64,000 nucleotides of DNA, taken from contig NZ_JAYGHR010000011.1 in the NCBI RefSeq assembly GCF_034932365.1, positions 31,924 through 95,923 on the forward strand, in the 5' to 3' direction. The notes under the pieces were generated by a model, which was not told where the DNA came from, ran no database searches, and saw only the letters and a program-made list of their open reading frames with translations. Made by a program: the position numbers and the translations under genes. How positions within the stretch are numbered: position 1 is the stretch's first letter; each line of letters opens with the position of its first letter. Origin of the DNA: Capilliphycus robustus (GTDB lineage: Bacteria; Cyanobacteriota; Cyanobacteriia; Cyanobacteriales; Microcoleaceae). Shown here piece by piece: positions 56,448 through 64,000 of this stretch.

Positions 56448-56957
56448 ATGTCAAAAATCGGTTTATTTTTCGGGACAACAACCGGAAAAACAGAAGGTGC
56501 GGCGGAAATGATTCAAGCAGAATTTGGAGAAGACATTGTTGAGATCCATGATATTGCTGAAGCAGAATTAGAAGAATTCCAACAGTATGATTGTCTAATT
56601 ATTGGCTGTCCGACTTGGAATATTGGCGAACTTCAAAGTGATTGGGATGGCTTGTTTGATGAACTGGATCATGTCGATTTTACCACAAAAAAAGTCGCCT
56701 ATTTTGGGACGGGAGATCAAATTGGTTATGCCGATAACTTTCAAGATGCGATGGGAATGTTAGAAGAAAAAATTGCCGGTTTAGGCGGAACAACTGTAGG
56801 ACACTGGCCTGTAGAGGGTTATGAACATGAAGCCTCAAAAGCCGTTAAAAATGGTAAATTCGTGGGTTTAGCCTTAGATGAAGATAATCAGTCTGAACTG
56901 ACAGAAAAACGGATTAAAAGTTGGGTTAAACAACTTCAGACGGAGTTTGGAATTTAA
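56448..56957 (+). CDS. isiB: Flavodoxin IsiB
   Basis: 169 residues from ATG 56448 (AAGGAGA upstream; the open frame starts 10 codons earlier without a ribosome site). Long-chain flavodoxin: KIGLFFGTTTGKTEGAAEMI carries the FMN phosphate loop (TTTGKT), LIIGCPTWNIGELQSDWDGL the isoalloxazine-stacking Trp, and FGTGDQIGYADNFQDAMGML the Tyr-side loop. Replaces ferredoxin as photosystem I electron acceptor when iron is short. Downstream of isiA with its own promoter-like block; isiC follows 172 bases on. Confidence 0.97.
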   Translation: MSKIGLFFGTTTGKTEGAAEMIQAEFGEDIVEIHDIAEAELEEFQQYDCLIIGCPTWNIGELQSDWDGLFDELDHVDFTTKKVAYFGTGDQIGYADNFQDAMGMLEEKIAGLGGTTVGHWPVEGYEHEASKAVKNGKFVGLALDEDNQSELTEKRIKSWVKQLQTEFGI

Positions 56958-57129
56958 CCCTTAAAAACCACAAGATCGAGATGAGTTAGAGTCATAGCTT
57001 CAGACAATATCCTCAACACACCTTAACTCATCTCTAACTGCATGAAGTTTTTTTAAAATAGAATATCAAAAACCGTTTTATTAAAAACAGTTTGCTGTTT
57101 AAACCGTCAATCTATCCAATGGAGTAACA

Positions 57130-57888
57130 ATGATGTCACGTCTACCTGATGTTCTCTGGTTGAATACGAGTCCGAGTTTACGACACTTTGACCAAGAATT
57201 AGTCAATCAATTATCCCAAACAGTTCGACTGGGGTATTGGGAATATCGTCAAACTTTAGACGAACCCAGTTGTCTAAATACCGCAGTAACATTAGTCCAT
57301 GATTATCTCAAATCCCATGATAAACCGATTCATTTAATCGGTCATAGTACAGGGGGATTACTGGGATTAATGTATGCCAAAAAATATCCAGAACGAGTTA
57401 AATCTTTAACGTTATTATCAGTTGGAGTTCATCCCACAGTTGACTGGAAAGCGCATTATTATGTGCAGCTTCAATTATTACCTTGTAGTCGTCAAGTTCT
57501 GCTTGAACACACCGTTGAAACGTTGTTTGGATATCAGAAACCCACAACCCGACAACGTTTAATGTCAATGCTAGATCGAGACTTAACACAGTCCCTTTCA
57601 GTGCATTCTTTAATGCAGCGAATGAGTATGACACCCATCCCGGTTTCGGTGCCTTTGATGGCTTGTGGAAGCGAAGATGATGTGATTGTTGATGAGCAGG
57701 AATTACAAGGCTGGAGAAGTATGTTAAAACCCGGTGATCGCGTTGTTCAAGTGCCTCAAGGGGGTCATTTTTTCCATCACTTTTTTCCTCAATTGATTCA
57801 AGACAAAATCCTCAACTTTTGGTCAGATATTGAATCGTTCTCTAATCAAGGTGAATCTCGAACTCCGATGATTTCCCTGAAACACTAA
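57130..57888 (+). CDS. isiC: Alpha/beta hydrolase of the isi cluster (IsiC type)
   Basis: 252 residues. Alpha/beta-hydrolase fold with nucleophile elbow HLIGHSTGGLLGLMYAKKY (Gly-His-Ser-Thr-Gly), YPERVKSLTLLSVGVHP, catalytic Asp region MACGSEDDVIVDEQEL, and His in QVPQGGHFFHHFFPQ. IsiC proteins accompany isiAB in several cyanobacteria and are proposed esterases or lipases; substrate unknown. GGAG lies 7 bases before the start. Probably co-transcribed with isiB. Confidence 0.88.
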   Translation: MMSRLPDVLWLNTSPSLRHFDQELVNQLSQTVRLGYWEYRQTLDEPSCLNTAVTLVHDYLKSHDKPIHLIGHSTGGLLGLMYAKKYPERVKSLTLLSVGVHPTVDWKAHYYVQLQLLPCSRQVLLEHTVETLFGYQKPTTRQRLMSMLDRDLTQSLSVHSLMQRMSMTPIPVSVPLMACGSEDDVIVDEQELQGWRSMLKPGDRVVQVPQGGHFFHHFFPQLIQDKILNFWSDIESFSNQGESRTPMISLKH

Positions 57889-57933
57889 GTTCTTCGCAAA
57901 AAACCATGAACTGTTGATTTTGAGGTCATAACT

Positions 57934-58287
57934 TTGATGATTCCAGTGGTTCTACTGAGTGTAATTCTACATCCTGTTCGCTTGCTTTATTCGATGAGTG
58001 CTTTGGGATTAATGGTATTGTTTTTTTGGAGTCTACAGCTAGCCTTTAGAGAAGGAATAATTCATCTCAAACGCTTACATAGCATTCCTTGTAGTGGCTG
58101 TGCTTACTTTACCGGAGATTATCGCCTAAAATGTACCGTTCATCCCAAAATGGCACTCACAGAAGAGGCATTAGAATGTCGTGATTTTGAGTTAAACCGA
58201 GACAAAAGATTACGCTTACAAGAAGTTTATTCTTCCCATTGTGGTGCGGCTAATGTTGTGCGTAATTTCCAACGTCCTTCAGGATGA
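57934..58287 (+). CDS. Small membrane protein with a four-cysteine cytoplasmic motif
   Basis: 117 residues. One or two N-terminal membrane segments (VVLLSVILHPVRLLYSMSAL, GLMVLFFWSLQLAF), then a conserved-looking Cys cluster: IPCSGCAYFTGDYRLKC, then ALECRDFELN. The CxxC...C...C pattern could hold iron-sulfur or zinc; a fifth Cys is in SSHCGAA. It follows isiC by 45 bases on the same strand and so may belong to the iron-stress unit. The 3' end overlaps the convergent lipoprotein gene by 61 bases. Family not named. Confidence 0.7.
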   Translation: MMIPVVLLSVILHPVRLLYSMSALGLMVLFFWSLQLAFREGIIHLKRLHSIPCSGCAYFTGDYRLKCTVHPKMALTEEALECRDFELNRDKRLRLQEVYSSHCGAANVVRNFQRPSG

Positions 58288-60086
58288 ATCAGTTCTAAAA
58301 CACCACTGGATAATTCTTGTTTGAGATAGGGACTCTCTAACACCGCCCAATTTCCTAAGACCCTTTCTTGATCATTAACAGTTCCCCCTCCAATACCGCC
58401 ATTGGGTTCATAAATCAATTCTAAGCGATCGCCTGTGACCGATTTATAGGATAATTGACCTAGATTCGTCCATAGGCGATCATTAATTTGTGTTTGGTCT
58501 AAACGACGAGTTAAAGCTTCCAAAGTGGGCGCATCCTTGAGAGAAACAACTTCAGTGATCCAAGCAGTATTCACCCCATTCGCAGCTAATACTTGGGTGT
58601 CAGCATATTTTTCGGAAACTTGCGGTTTCCAGTCTATTGTGTCTCCCCAAACCCTAACACATAACCAAACATTTTCAACTTGCCAAATATACCAATTATT
58701 ATGTTGTTGGGGTTCACCATAACGAGTCGGAAGCACTAAATGAGAACGAGTTGGAACTCCGGCAGAAATATCCCGTTCATTCAATCTTAATTGATAGACA
58801 ACGGTTCCTTTTTCCTGCAAAAATTGATCACCCGGAGAATTCCCCGCAGCTATCGGACTGTGATAGGTTCCGCCCAAACGCACCACCGCATTCTTAACGC
58901 CTTTCGGGTCACGAATCACCAGTTTATAAGTCGTGTATTGAGCGTTAATGGTTCCTGTTACTTGATAAGAACGTTGGGGAATTAACAGCGTCGCTAAACT
59001 GTAGTCTTCAGTGATATAAAACGTTTCCCAAAATTGATTACTTTGATGATAACTATAATAATTAGGATGACTCGCTTTCAATAAAAACGGCAACCGCACT
59101 TCTTTCTTCGCTAAAGCCGTCATTTCCGCCGGAGGACGGTAGGAACTCAACGCCGCCGGAACCCCAACCCAGGCGTAATTTTGCGGGATACGGGAAGCCG
59201 TTTGCGGGTCCGAACCCCACCACACCCAAGCCACCGTACTCAACTCGCTACCATCCCAAGTTCCGCGATCAAACCCTCGACTTTCGGCGCCGCCTGCGGT
59301 TCCCCAACTCATACGAACCGCCATATTTGCTGCAAACCAGTCGAGAGAGGCTTTAGCCAGTTGTCGGAGTTCGGGAGTTTTGGCAAAATCATAGATATTC
59401 AGTAACCCTGCGATCGCATAACCGTAGTAAGTTGAAGAATGAAACTCACCCTGACCAATTGTCAGAAATTTATTCAGTTCAGCCCGCAGCCACGCTTCAT
59501 TAGTTGCAGCAACACCGGGCGCCCCATTCGGCCAACCGCTTCCATCCATTAAAGCCAGTCCCGAACCCCGTTGCATGAACATATGATTTTCAGTGCCTTG
59601 TTCCATCCATTCGATCACTTCGGGACTGTCTAACATTTGACGATAGGTGTTTTCTACGTCTGGAGGAAGTTGATCGCGAAACAGGAAAAACAGGCGAATA
59701 TCGTGTATCGCCCGAAAATGGTACAAGTCAGGGCGATCTTTGTCCAAACTGCGTAAAAACGGCCAAAGCGTGTCGGGGTTGTATTGTTCGGGTAAACTCA
59801 GACGGGCGAGAATAACAGGAAGCAAGTATTTGTGAGGATCACCGAGTTTAACTCGTCGCCACCACGCATCAAGCTTATTTAGGTCTTCAGAAGCCACTCT
59901 CTGACGAATGGCGAGGCTACGCTGTTGAAAGGCTTGTTCGGCATCGTTATCCCAGAGGCGAGGGGAAATAGAGGCGTTTTCAGTCAATGGCGTTTTGGGG
60001 GTCTTCTCAGTCGTCTGACTCGAACAACTCAGTGTACCACTAAGTATGAAGACAAACAGACTGATAGCGAAGGGTTTTAGCTTCAT
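58227..60086 (-). CDS. Secreted (lipo)protein, possibly carbohydrate-active
   Basis: About 619 residues from the ATG at 60086 (TTGGAGA upstream; the frame extends 25 residues further). Signal: MKLKPFAISLFVFILSGTLS then Cys, a weak lipobox (TLSC). Residues ~60-330 are helical with YYGYAIAGLLNIYDFAKTPE and LAKASLDWFAANMAVRMSWG, as in alpha/alpha-toroid polysaccharide lyases; the rest is beta-rich (VRLGGTYHSPIAAGN, NNWYIWQVENVWLCVRVWGD). This two-part layout suggests a heparinase/alginate-lyase-like enzyme, but no signature motif proves it. No polysaccharide genes adjoin it. Confidence 0.65.
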   Translation of the reverse strand: MKLKPFAISLFVFILSGTLSCSSQTTEKTPKTPLTENASISPRLWDNDAEQAFQQRSLAIRQRVASEDLNKLDAWWRRVKLGDPHKYLLPVILARLSLPEQYNPDTLWPFLRSLDKDRPDLYHFRAIHDIRLFFLFRDQLPPDVENTYRQMLDSPEVIEWMEQGTENHMFMQRGSGLALMDGSGWPNGAPGVAATNEAWLRAELNKFLTIGQGEFHSSTYYGYAIAGLLNIYDFAKTPELRQLAKASLDWFAANMAVRMSWGTAGGAESRGFDRGTWDGSELSTVAWVWWGSDPQTASRIPQNYAWVGVPAALSSYRPPAEMTALAKKEVRLPFLLKASHPNYYSYHQSNQFWETFYITEDYSLATLLIPQRSYQVTGTINAQYTTYKLVIRDPKGVKNAVVRLGGTYHSPIAAGNSPGDQFLQEKGTVVYQLRLNERDISAGVPTRSHLVLPTRYGEPQQHNNWYIWQVENVWLCVRVWGDTIDWKPQVSEKYADTQVLAANGVNTAWITEVVSLKDAPTLEALTRRLDQTQINDRLWTNLGQLSYKSVTGDRLELIYEPNGGIGGGTVNDQERVLGNWAVLESPYLKQELSSGVLELIHPEGRWKLRTTLAAPQWEE

Positions 60087-60169
60087 CGGGTATTCTCCAA
60101 GCAGGTTGGTGAGGGGGTAATTTTTCGCCTCAATGTATCTATTCTGAAAAAATAGCTGCAATTTCTACG

Positions 60170-60315
60170 TGTTTTCACGGAGATGGCGTTTCACAACTCG
60201 AAAAAAAATCCGTATTTCATACATTGTGGCGGAAGAGGTCTCCTTGATATCTTATTTACAGATGCATAGAGAAACACCCCAGATTGACCCCGTTCCATCA
60301 GACGGGGTTTTATTT
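60170..60315 (+). ncRNA. Candidate small RNA ending in an intrinsic terminator
   Basis: A terminator stands in this gap with no coding gene ahead of it on the + strand, implying an independent transcript of about 100-150 nt. The 5' end is a guess. A 66-codon frame here has no ribosome site or family. Confidence 0.35.
60287..60314 (+). terminator. Orphan rho-independent terminator
   Basis: ACCCCGT (60287-60293) and ACGGGGT (60302-60308) form a 7-bp stem with 8-base loop, then TTTATTTA. It precedes the small secreted protein gene by 100 bases. Confidence 0.8.
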
Positions 60316-60413
60316 ATGTTAGAACGTCCCCACTCAAACTTGATGCGATTAAAAATTCTGGAGATATAATAGAAAGCAATTAATCAACCAACTTTTTAGA
60401 CAAATAATACGCC

Positions 60414-60698
60414 ATGTTCAAGTACCTGATTGCCGCTTTAACAGCTTTGGTGCTGGTGTTTTTGGGTTCTGGGACGTTCACACCCGCCAACGCAACAATA
60501 AACCCAACAACAAACGATCCTCAAGTCTACATTTGGGATTATGCTGCAATTGGCAGTAACCAAGTCGTCTGTAAACAGGTGGCTTTTCATACCCTTTCTC
60601 GCCCTCTACCCAAAGGTGTAGACGTTCAACCCGCTCACATTTCCTCGAAAGTGGTTGATCAAGGCTATTGTGCTAATTTAACCAAACCGAAAGCTTAA
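60414..60698 (+). CDS. Small secreted hypothetical protein
   Basis: 94 residues with a clear signal peptide (LIAALTALVLVFLGSGTFTP, cleavage near ANA). The mature ~65 residues include QVYIWDYAAIGSNQVVCKQV and VVDQGYCANLTK; the two cysteines may form a disulfide. Not recognised. Has its own terminator 27 bases downstream, so monocistronic. Confidence 0.65.
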   Translation: MFKYLIAALTALVLVFLGSGTFTPANATINPTTNDPQVYIWDYAAIGSNQVVCKQVAFHTLSRPLPKGVDVQPAHISSKVVDQGYCANLTKPKA

Positions 60699-60724
60699 TC
60701 TTACTCTTCCTTAAACAGAAGAAG

Positions 60725-60753
60725 AACCCGGTTTCTCAGAGATCGGGTTTTTC
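60725..60753 (+). terminator. Terminator of the small secreted protein gene
   Basis: AACCCG (60725-60730) with CGGGTT (60744-60749), an inner TCTC/GAGA pairing, and a T-run (to 60752). Confidence 0.85.
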
Positions 60754-60872
60754 AGATTAAAATCGATTTTTGGGAGCAAGTTTAAAGAATTAATTCCAAG
60801 GGTAGCGAGGGCTGAACCCGCAAATTCAATGAAACGCCGACGAGAAAGGATTGACATTTTGGGTAGTTAATC

Positions 60873-61695
60873 GTAGGTTGGGTTGAGCGAATTAACTAGG
60901 GGAGAAAAGCGATGAATTAGTAGTGCGAAACCCAACGAATTCTCTCCGTTACCTGTAGGTTGGGTTGAGCGAATTAACTAGGGGAGAAAAGCGATGAATT
61001 AGTAGTGCGAAACCCAACGAAGCTTTTAATATTGGGTTTCGTTCCTCAACCCAACCTACTGAGTTACCTGTAGGTTGGGTTGAGCGAATTAACTTGGAGA
61101 GAAAAGCGATGAATTAGTAGTGCGAAACCCAACGAAGCTTTTAATATTGGGTTTCGTTCCTCAACCCAACCTACTGAGTTACCTGTAGGTTGGGTTGAGC
61201 GAATTAACTTGGGGAGAAAAGCGATGAATTAGTAGTGCGAAACCCAACGAAGTTGTTAATGTTGGGTTGAATATTGGGTTTCGTTCCTCAACCCAACCTA
61301 CTGAGTTACCTGTAGGTTGGGTTGAGCGAATTAACTAGGGGAGAAAAGCGATGAATTAGTAGTGCGAAACCCAACGAAGCTTTTAATATTGGGTTTAATG
61401 TTGGGTTTCGTTCCTCAACCCAACCTACTGATAACTCAAATTCCTGTAGGTTGGGTTGAGCGAATTAACTAGGGGAGAAAAGCGATGAATGAGTAGTGCG
61501 AAACCCAACGAAGTTGTTAATGTTGGGTTGAATGTTGGGTTTCGTTCCTCAACCCAACCTACTGATAACTCAAATTCCTGTAGGTTGGGTTGAGCGAATT
61601 AACTTGGAGAGAAAAGCGATGAATGAGTAGTGCGAAACCCAACGAAGTTGTTAATGTTGGGTTGAATGTTGGGTTTCGTTCCTCAACCCAACCTA
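60873..61695. repeat. Seven tandem copies of a ~115-134 bp palindromic (hairpin) repeat, family B
   Basis: GTAGGTTGGGTTGAG starts copies at 60873, 60955, 61070, 61185, 61312, 61446 and 61580. Copies 2-7 end with its exact reverse complement CTCAACCCAACCTAC, so each can fold into a hairpin with 15-bp perfect ends and a nested arm CGAAACCCAA/TTGGGTTTCG. Copy 1 is only 82 bp and lacks the right half. Length variation (82, 115, 115, 127, 134, 134, ~116) comes from an extra TTGGGTT(G/T)AAT(A/G) unit in the centre. No open frame of note. MITE-like; no transposase with matching ends is in the window. Confidence 0.92.
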
Positions 61696-61703
61696 CTGAT
61701 AAC

Positions 61704-61739
61704 TTTAAGTCCCCCTTTTTAAGGGGGATTTAGGGGGAT
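61704..61739. repeat. G/C-tract palindromic element next to the CHAT gene stop
   Basis: AAGTCCCCCTTTTTAAGGGG followed by GATTTAGGGGGATC, 4 bases past the CHAT stop codon. Same core as the repeats inserted inside the CHAT gene (62584-62904). It could also act as the gene's transcription-end hairpin on the minus strand. Confidence 0.7.
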
Positions 61740-61742
61740 CAA

Positions 61743-64000
61743 TCACCGGGTTGAAAGTCCGGTTTTCCATTCTCCCTGAAACACAAACGCCGCCCAATAA
61801 TAGGGAGCGTTATAATTATCCGATTCAATCATTTCTAACTGAACTTCTCGCATCGCAGTAGCCGGATTTGAACCTGTTTCTAATATTTTTCGATAATAAT
61901 TTTGCATAAATTCCGAGGTCGAATTATCAGCAACCGCCCATAAACTCACCACAACTCGTTCCGCACCCGCATACATAAAACCCCTCGTTAAACTCACCAA
62001 TCCTTCGCCCCGAATATCCTGACCAATTCCCGTTTGACACGCACTTAATACCACCAAATCAGCCGAAAGCGTTAAATTAAAAATATCACTCAATTGTAAA
62101 AATCCCGGTTTTTCTGTTCCGGTTTCATCATATAAAGAAAACACCAATCCTGATAATTCCGGTTGGGTTTCATTTAACAGTCCGTGAGTGGCAAAATGAA
62201 CGATTTGATATTGAGATAAATTAGAATCCGTTGCAGTGTTACGGTTAGCATTAAAATCCAACGCCAATCGTTTTAAACCATCAGGAACTAACGCTAAAAT
62301 GGCTTCGGCTTCTTGGCGAGTGTGTTGTAAACGACCAAAAGATTTACCCAGAAAATCCTCTAGAGATTGCCTTAATACGATTGTATTAACATCATTGGTT
62401 TCAGTTTTTGTTGATGATGCAATTTGAAAACGAGGGTCATTTTCTTCAAAAACGGGGTCAGCAATAACCACAACTTTTTTCGGGGCGGGTGTTCGTCCTT
62501 GAACTTGTTCTCTGAGAATTGCTAAACTGGAAGCAGAAGGTAATGTGATAATTTCATGTTGAACAATTAACGGTGTGTATGTTGCCCCCCTAGCCCCCCA
62601 AATTTGGGGGGAATTAATCTTTTCCAAGTCCCCCAGAATTGGGGGATTTAGGGGGCGAAAAGTTTTTAACTGAGGGTTGATAGCCCCCCTAGCCCCCCAA
62701 ATTTGGGGGGAATTAATCTTTTCCAAGTCCCCCAGAATTGGGGGATTTAGGGGGCGAGAAGTCTTTAACTGAGGGTTGATAGCCCCCCTAGCCCCCCAAA
62801 TTTGGGGGGAACTAATCTTTTCAAAGTCCCCCATTTTTACAAGTCCCCCATCTATGAAAGCCCCCATTATTGGGGGTTTGGGGGCTGGGGGATTTAGGGG
62901 GCGAGAAACAAGGCTAGAAATCGGTAACGCCGCAAAGGGAACGGTTTGTAAAATCCCATCCCCAACGATAACTAACCGTTTATTTCCTAACTGATTGATA
63001 ACCGGAGATAATAAAATTTGACTCAACTTTTCACCGGAAGGCGGAACGACAGCCAGAGATTGAATTTCTTCTAAAAAAGATGTTGCTAACGCTTCAATAT
63101 CTGAACGTTTGGGGAGTTGATAACTTTTAACTTCCGTTGTACTCACCAACCATAAAAAACTGCGTTCAGTTCCCAACGAATAAACTAATAAAACCGTCTC
63201 CTCATCGAGAACTTTTTGCTGAATTTCCGAGGCGGTTAACGGTGAGGGATATTGTAAATTGGCATATTGGGGACTATTGCGTTTAATTTCAACTTCTAGG
63301 TTTCGCAACTCACGGCGAACCGCTTCAATTTCCTGCTTCAATTCCTCAAAATCTCTTTCTCCCGGATTGAGTTGTCGAGTTTGGTCTAAGGCATTCAGTC
63401 GTTGCAATAAACTCTTTTCTTCCGCCAACAATTGCGGGTCAACCCCTTGTTTAATATCCGCCCCCGACTCCGCCAAAATATCTAATAAACTCCTCGCCCG
63501 ACCCCGTTCACTGGCGTCTAACGCTTTGGCATCATACCCTTGATTGGGGTTTTGTTGGTGCAACTCCATCAACAAATCAATATAAAATTGATAATAACCA
63601 TAAACGCTAGCAAAGTAGGTTGTTCGTAGGTCTTGACTAATAATTTTGGTGCGGAGTTCTTCAATAATATTAATTGCTAATTCCATATCGATTAAGGCTT
63701 CAGTGAGGCTACCTTGACTCCGTTGGAGGACAGCAAAATTATAGAGAGTGTTGGCTTCCCCCGCTTTATCTCCCACTTGTCGCCTGAGAGGAAGGGATTG
63801 GTTGTAGAATTCAAAGGCCTGTTGTCGGTCTCCTAAAGCATGGTAGACCAAGCCAATATTGTTGAGAGTAGCCGCTTCCCCCGCTTTATCTCCCACTTGT
63901 CGCCTGAGAGGAAGGGATTGGTTGTAGAATTCAAAGGCCTGTTGTCGGTCTCCTAAAGCATGGTAGACCAAGCCAATATTGTTGAGAGTAGCCGCTTCCC
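61743..64000 (-). CDS. TPR-CHAT domain protein, 5' part outside the window
   Basis: Frame open from base 64000 to a TGA at 61743; the start lies beyond the window. N-terminal TPR repeats are near-identical (GLVYHALGDRQQAFEFYNQS twice, 120-bp exact DNA repeats). A coiled coil follows (AEEKSLLQRLNALDQ, ELKQEIEAVRRELRNLEVE), then CHAT: ILQTVPFAALPISSL, HEIITLPSASSLAILREQ, His in IVHFATHGLLNETQPEL (base 62186) and Cys in VVLSACQTGIGQDIRGEG (base 62039), then RGFMYAGAERVVVSLWAVAD. The dyad is intact. A ~110-residue repeat insertion (PPILGDLEKINSPQIWGARG and copies) splits the domain between the VPFAALP strand and the HEIITLPSAS strand. CHAT proteases act in TPR-CHAT/gasdermin-type immunity and HetF-type development; role here unknown. 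Confidence 0.9.
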   Translation of the reverse strand, partial: EAATLNNIGLVYHALGDRQQAFEFYNQSLPLRRQVGDKAGEAATLNNIGLVYHALGDRQQAFEFYNQSLPLRRQVGDKAGEANTLYNFAVLQRSQGSLTEALIDMELAINIIEELRTKIISQDLRTTYFASVYGYYQFYIDLLMELHQQNPNQGYDAKALDASERGRARSLLDILAESGADIKQGVDPQLLAEEKSLLQRLNALDQTRQLNPGERDFEELKQEIEAVRRELRNLEVEIKRNSPQYANLQYPSPLTASEIQQKVLDEETVLLVYSLGTERSFLWLVSTTEVKSYQLPKRSDIEALATSFLEEIQSLAVVPPSGEKLSQILLSPVINQLGNKRLVIVGDGILQTVPFAALPISSLVSRPLNPPAPKPPIMGAFIDGGLVKMGDFEKISSPQIWGARGAINPQLKTSRPLNPPILGDLEKINSPQIWGARGAINPQLKTFRPLNPPILGDLEKINSPQIWGARGATYTPLIVQHEIITLPSASSLAILREQVQGRTPAPKKVVVIADPVFEENDPRFQIASSTKTETNDVNTIVLRQSLEDFLGKSFGRLQHTRQEAEAILALVPDGLKRLALDFNANRNTATDSNLSQYQIVHFATHGLLNETQPELSGLVFSLYDETGTEKPGFLQLSDIFNLTLSADLVVLSACQTGIGQDIRGEGLVSLTRGFMYAGAERVVVSLWAVADNSTSEFMQNYYRKILETGSNPATAMREVQLEMIESDNYNAPYYWAAFVFQGEWKTGLSTR
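62584..62904. repeat. Three in-frame copies of a 99-bp G/C-tract palindromic repeat inside the CHAT gene
   Basis: Units start at 62584, 62683 and 62782, exactly 99 bp (33 codons) apart; the third is a longer variant to about 62904. Each contains CCCCCCAAATTTGGGGGG (perfect palindrome) and a second arm CCCCCAGAATTGGGGG. On the coding strand each unit adds about RPLNPPILGDLEKINSPQIW and GARGAINPQLKT. Confidence 0.9.
63754..64000. repeat. Exact 120-bp tandem repeat encoding TPR units
   Basis: 63754-63880 is identical to 63874-64000 with a 120-base offset (40 codons, slightly longer than the usual 34-residue TPR but in the 40-residue range of the TPR_12 type). Absence of any silent change means a recent duplication or gene conversion. 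More copies may lie beyond the window. Confidence 0.9.

Larger units (their letters stand above)
60087..60413. other. Divergent region with a candidate small RNA
   Basis: About 330 bases between divergent secreted-protein genes. The only strong element is a + strand terminator at 60287-60314 that no annotated gene uses; see the candidate sRNA entry. Confidence 0.5.

Noticed and set aside
60169..60369. 66-codon frame between the lipoprotein and small secreted protein genes
   Set aside because: It reads through a strong intrinsic terminator and lacks a ribosome site.
60873..61695. CRISPR-like appearance of regular repeats
   Set aside because: Units are 82-134 bp, nearly identical throughout with no unique spacers, and no cas genes are present.

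Overview
This is a 64-kb stretch of a filamentous cyanobacterial chromosome, most like the Oscillatoriales (Planktothrix, Lyngbya or Limnoraphis type). The placement rests on: an isiABC-like iron-stress cluster with a chlorophyll-binding CP43' protein; ycf35 and ycf46 homologues; frequent GCGATCGC (HIP1) octamers; heptanucleotide tandem repeats; many large PAS/GAF kinases; and CHAT, NB-ARC and WD40 proteins. I see no rRNA, no tRNA and no CRISPR array. Both window ends cut genes: an RTX-repeat protein at base 1 and a TPR-CHAT protein at base 64000.

Layout. 1-2.0 kb: end of an RTX protein, then hisA and coaE on the minus strand. 2.3-7.7 kb: a giant secreted haemagglutinin-type beta-helix protein ending in a CHAT protease domain. 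7.8-9.9 kb: ycf46-like AAA ATPase and ycf35. 10-12.2 kb: a ribbon-helix-helix protein and a YgiB/YgiC-like pair. 12.4-15.4 kb: hybrid histidine kinase. 15.5-16.7 kb: small genes and a repeat array. 16.7-20.9 kb: fused peptide-type ABC ATPase, WecG/TagA-type glycosyltransferase and a DUF1611 protein. 21.0-23.1 kb: a MerR, thioredoxin-like protein and permease operon with a clear MerR-type promoter. 23.4-29.5 kb: OB-fold-like secreted protein, an AlbA/NB-ARC STAND protein (possible defence gene), a two-domain PPK2, a YdcF-like protein and a small membrane protein. 29.8-33.6 kb: multi-PAS diguanylate cyclase with a candidate bilin-binding GAF. 33.9-37.7 kb: Hsp70-like protein, KaiB-domain fusion and PilT ATPase. 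37.9-39.7 kb: an IS200/IS605-type element with tnpA and tnpB. 39.8-49.6 kb: amidase, Ser/Thr kinase-AAA-histidine kinase giant, SLC12-type transporter. 49.8-54.5 kb: two small genes and a vMAP/NB-ARC/WD40 protein. 54.5-58.3 kb: isiA, isiB, isiC and a Cys-rich membrane protein. 58.2-60.7 kb: secreted lipoprotein and a small secreted protein. 60.9-61.7 kb: seven tandem hairpin repeats. 61.7-64 kb: a CHAT gene carrying an in-frame palindromic repeat insertion.

Themes. The window is rich in signal transduction (three multi-domain kinase or cyclase proteins) and in STAND/CHAT proteins that elsewhere belong to conflict and cell-death systems. The isi region is the best-understood unit: antenna protein, flavodoxin and hydrolase in order, with a 41-nt promoter-like block duplicated upstream of isiA and again upstream of isiB, and hairpins that would uncouple their expression. 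The repeats are the most unusual layer: two related palindromic families (16.4 and 61 kb), a third G/C-tract palindrome that is translated inside a CHAT protease gene, and heptamer repeats that supply the last codons of a DUF1611 gene.

Limits: all calls come from reading sequence and translations by eye. Domain limits and residue numbers are approximate unless a base position is given.
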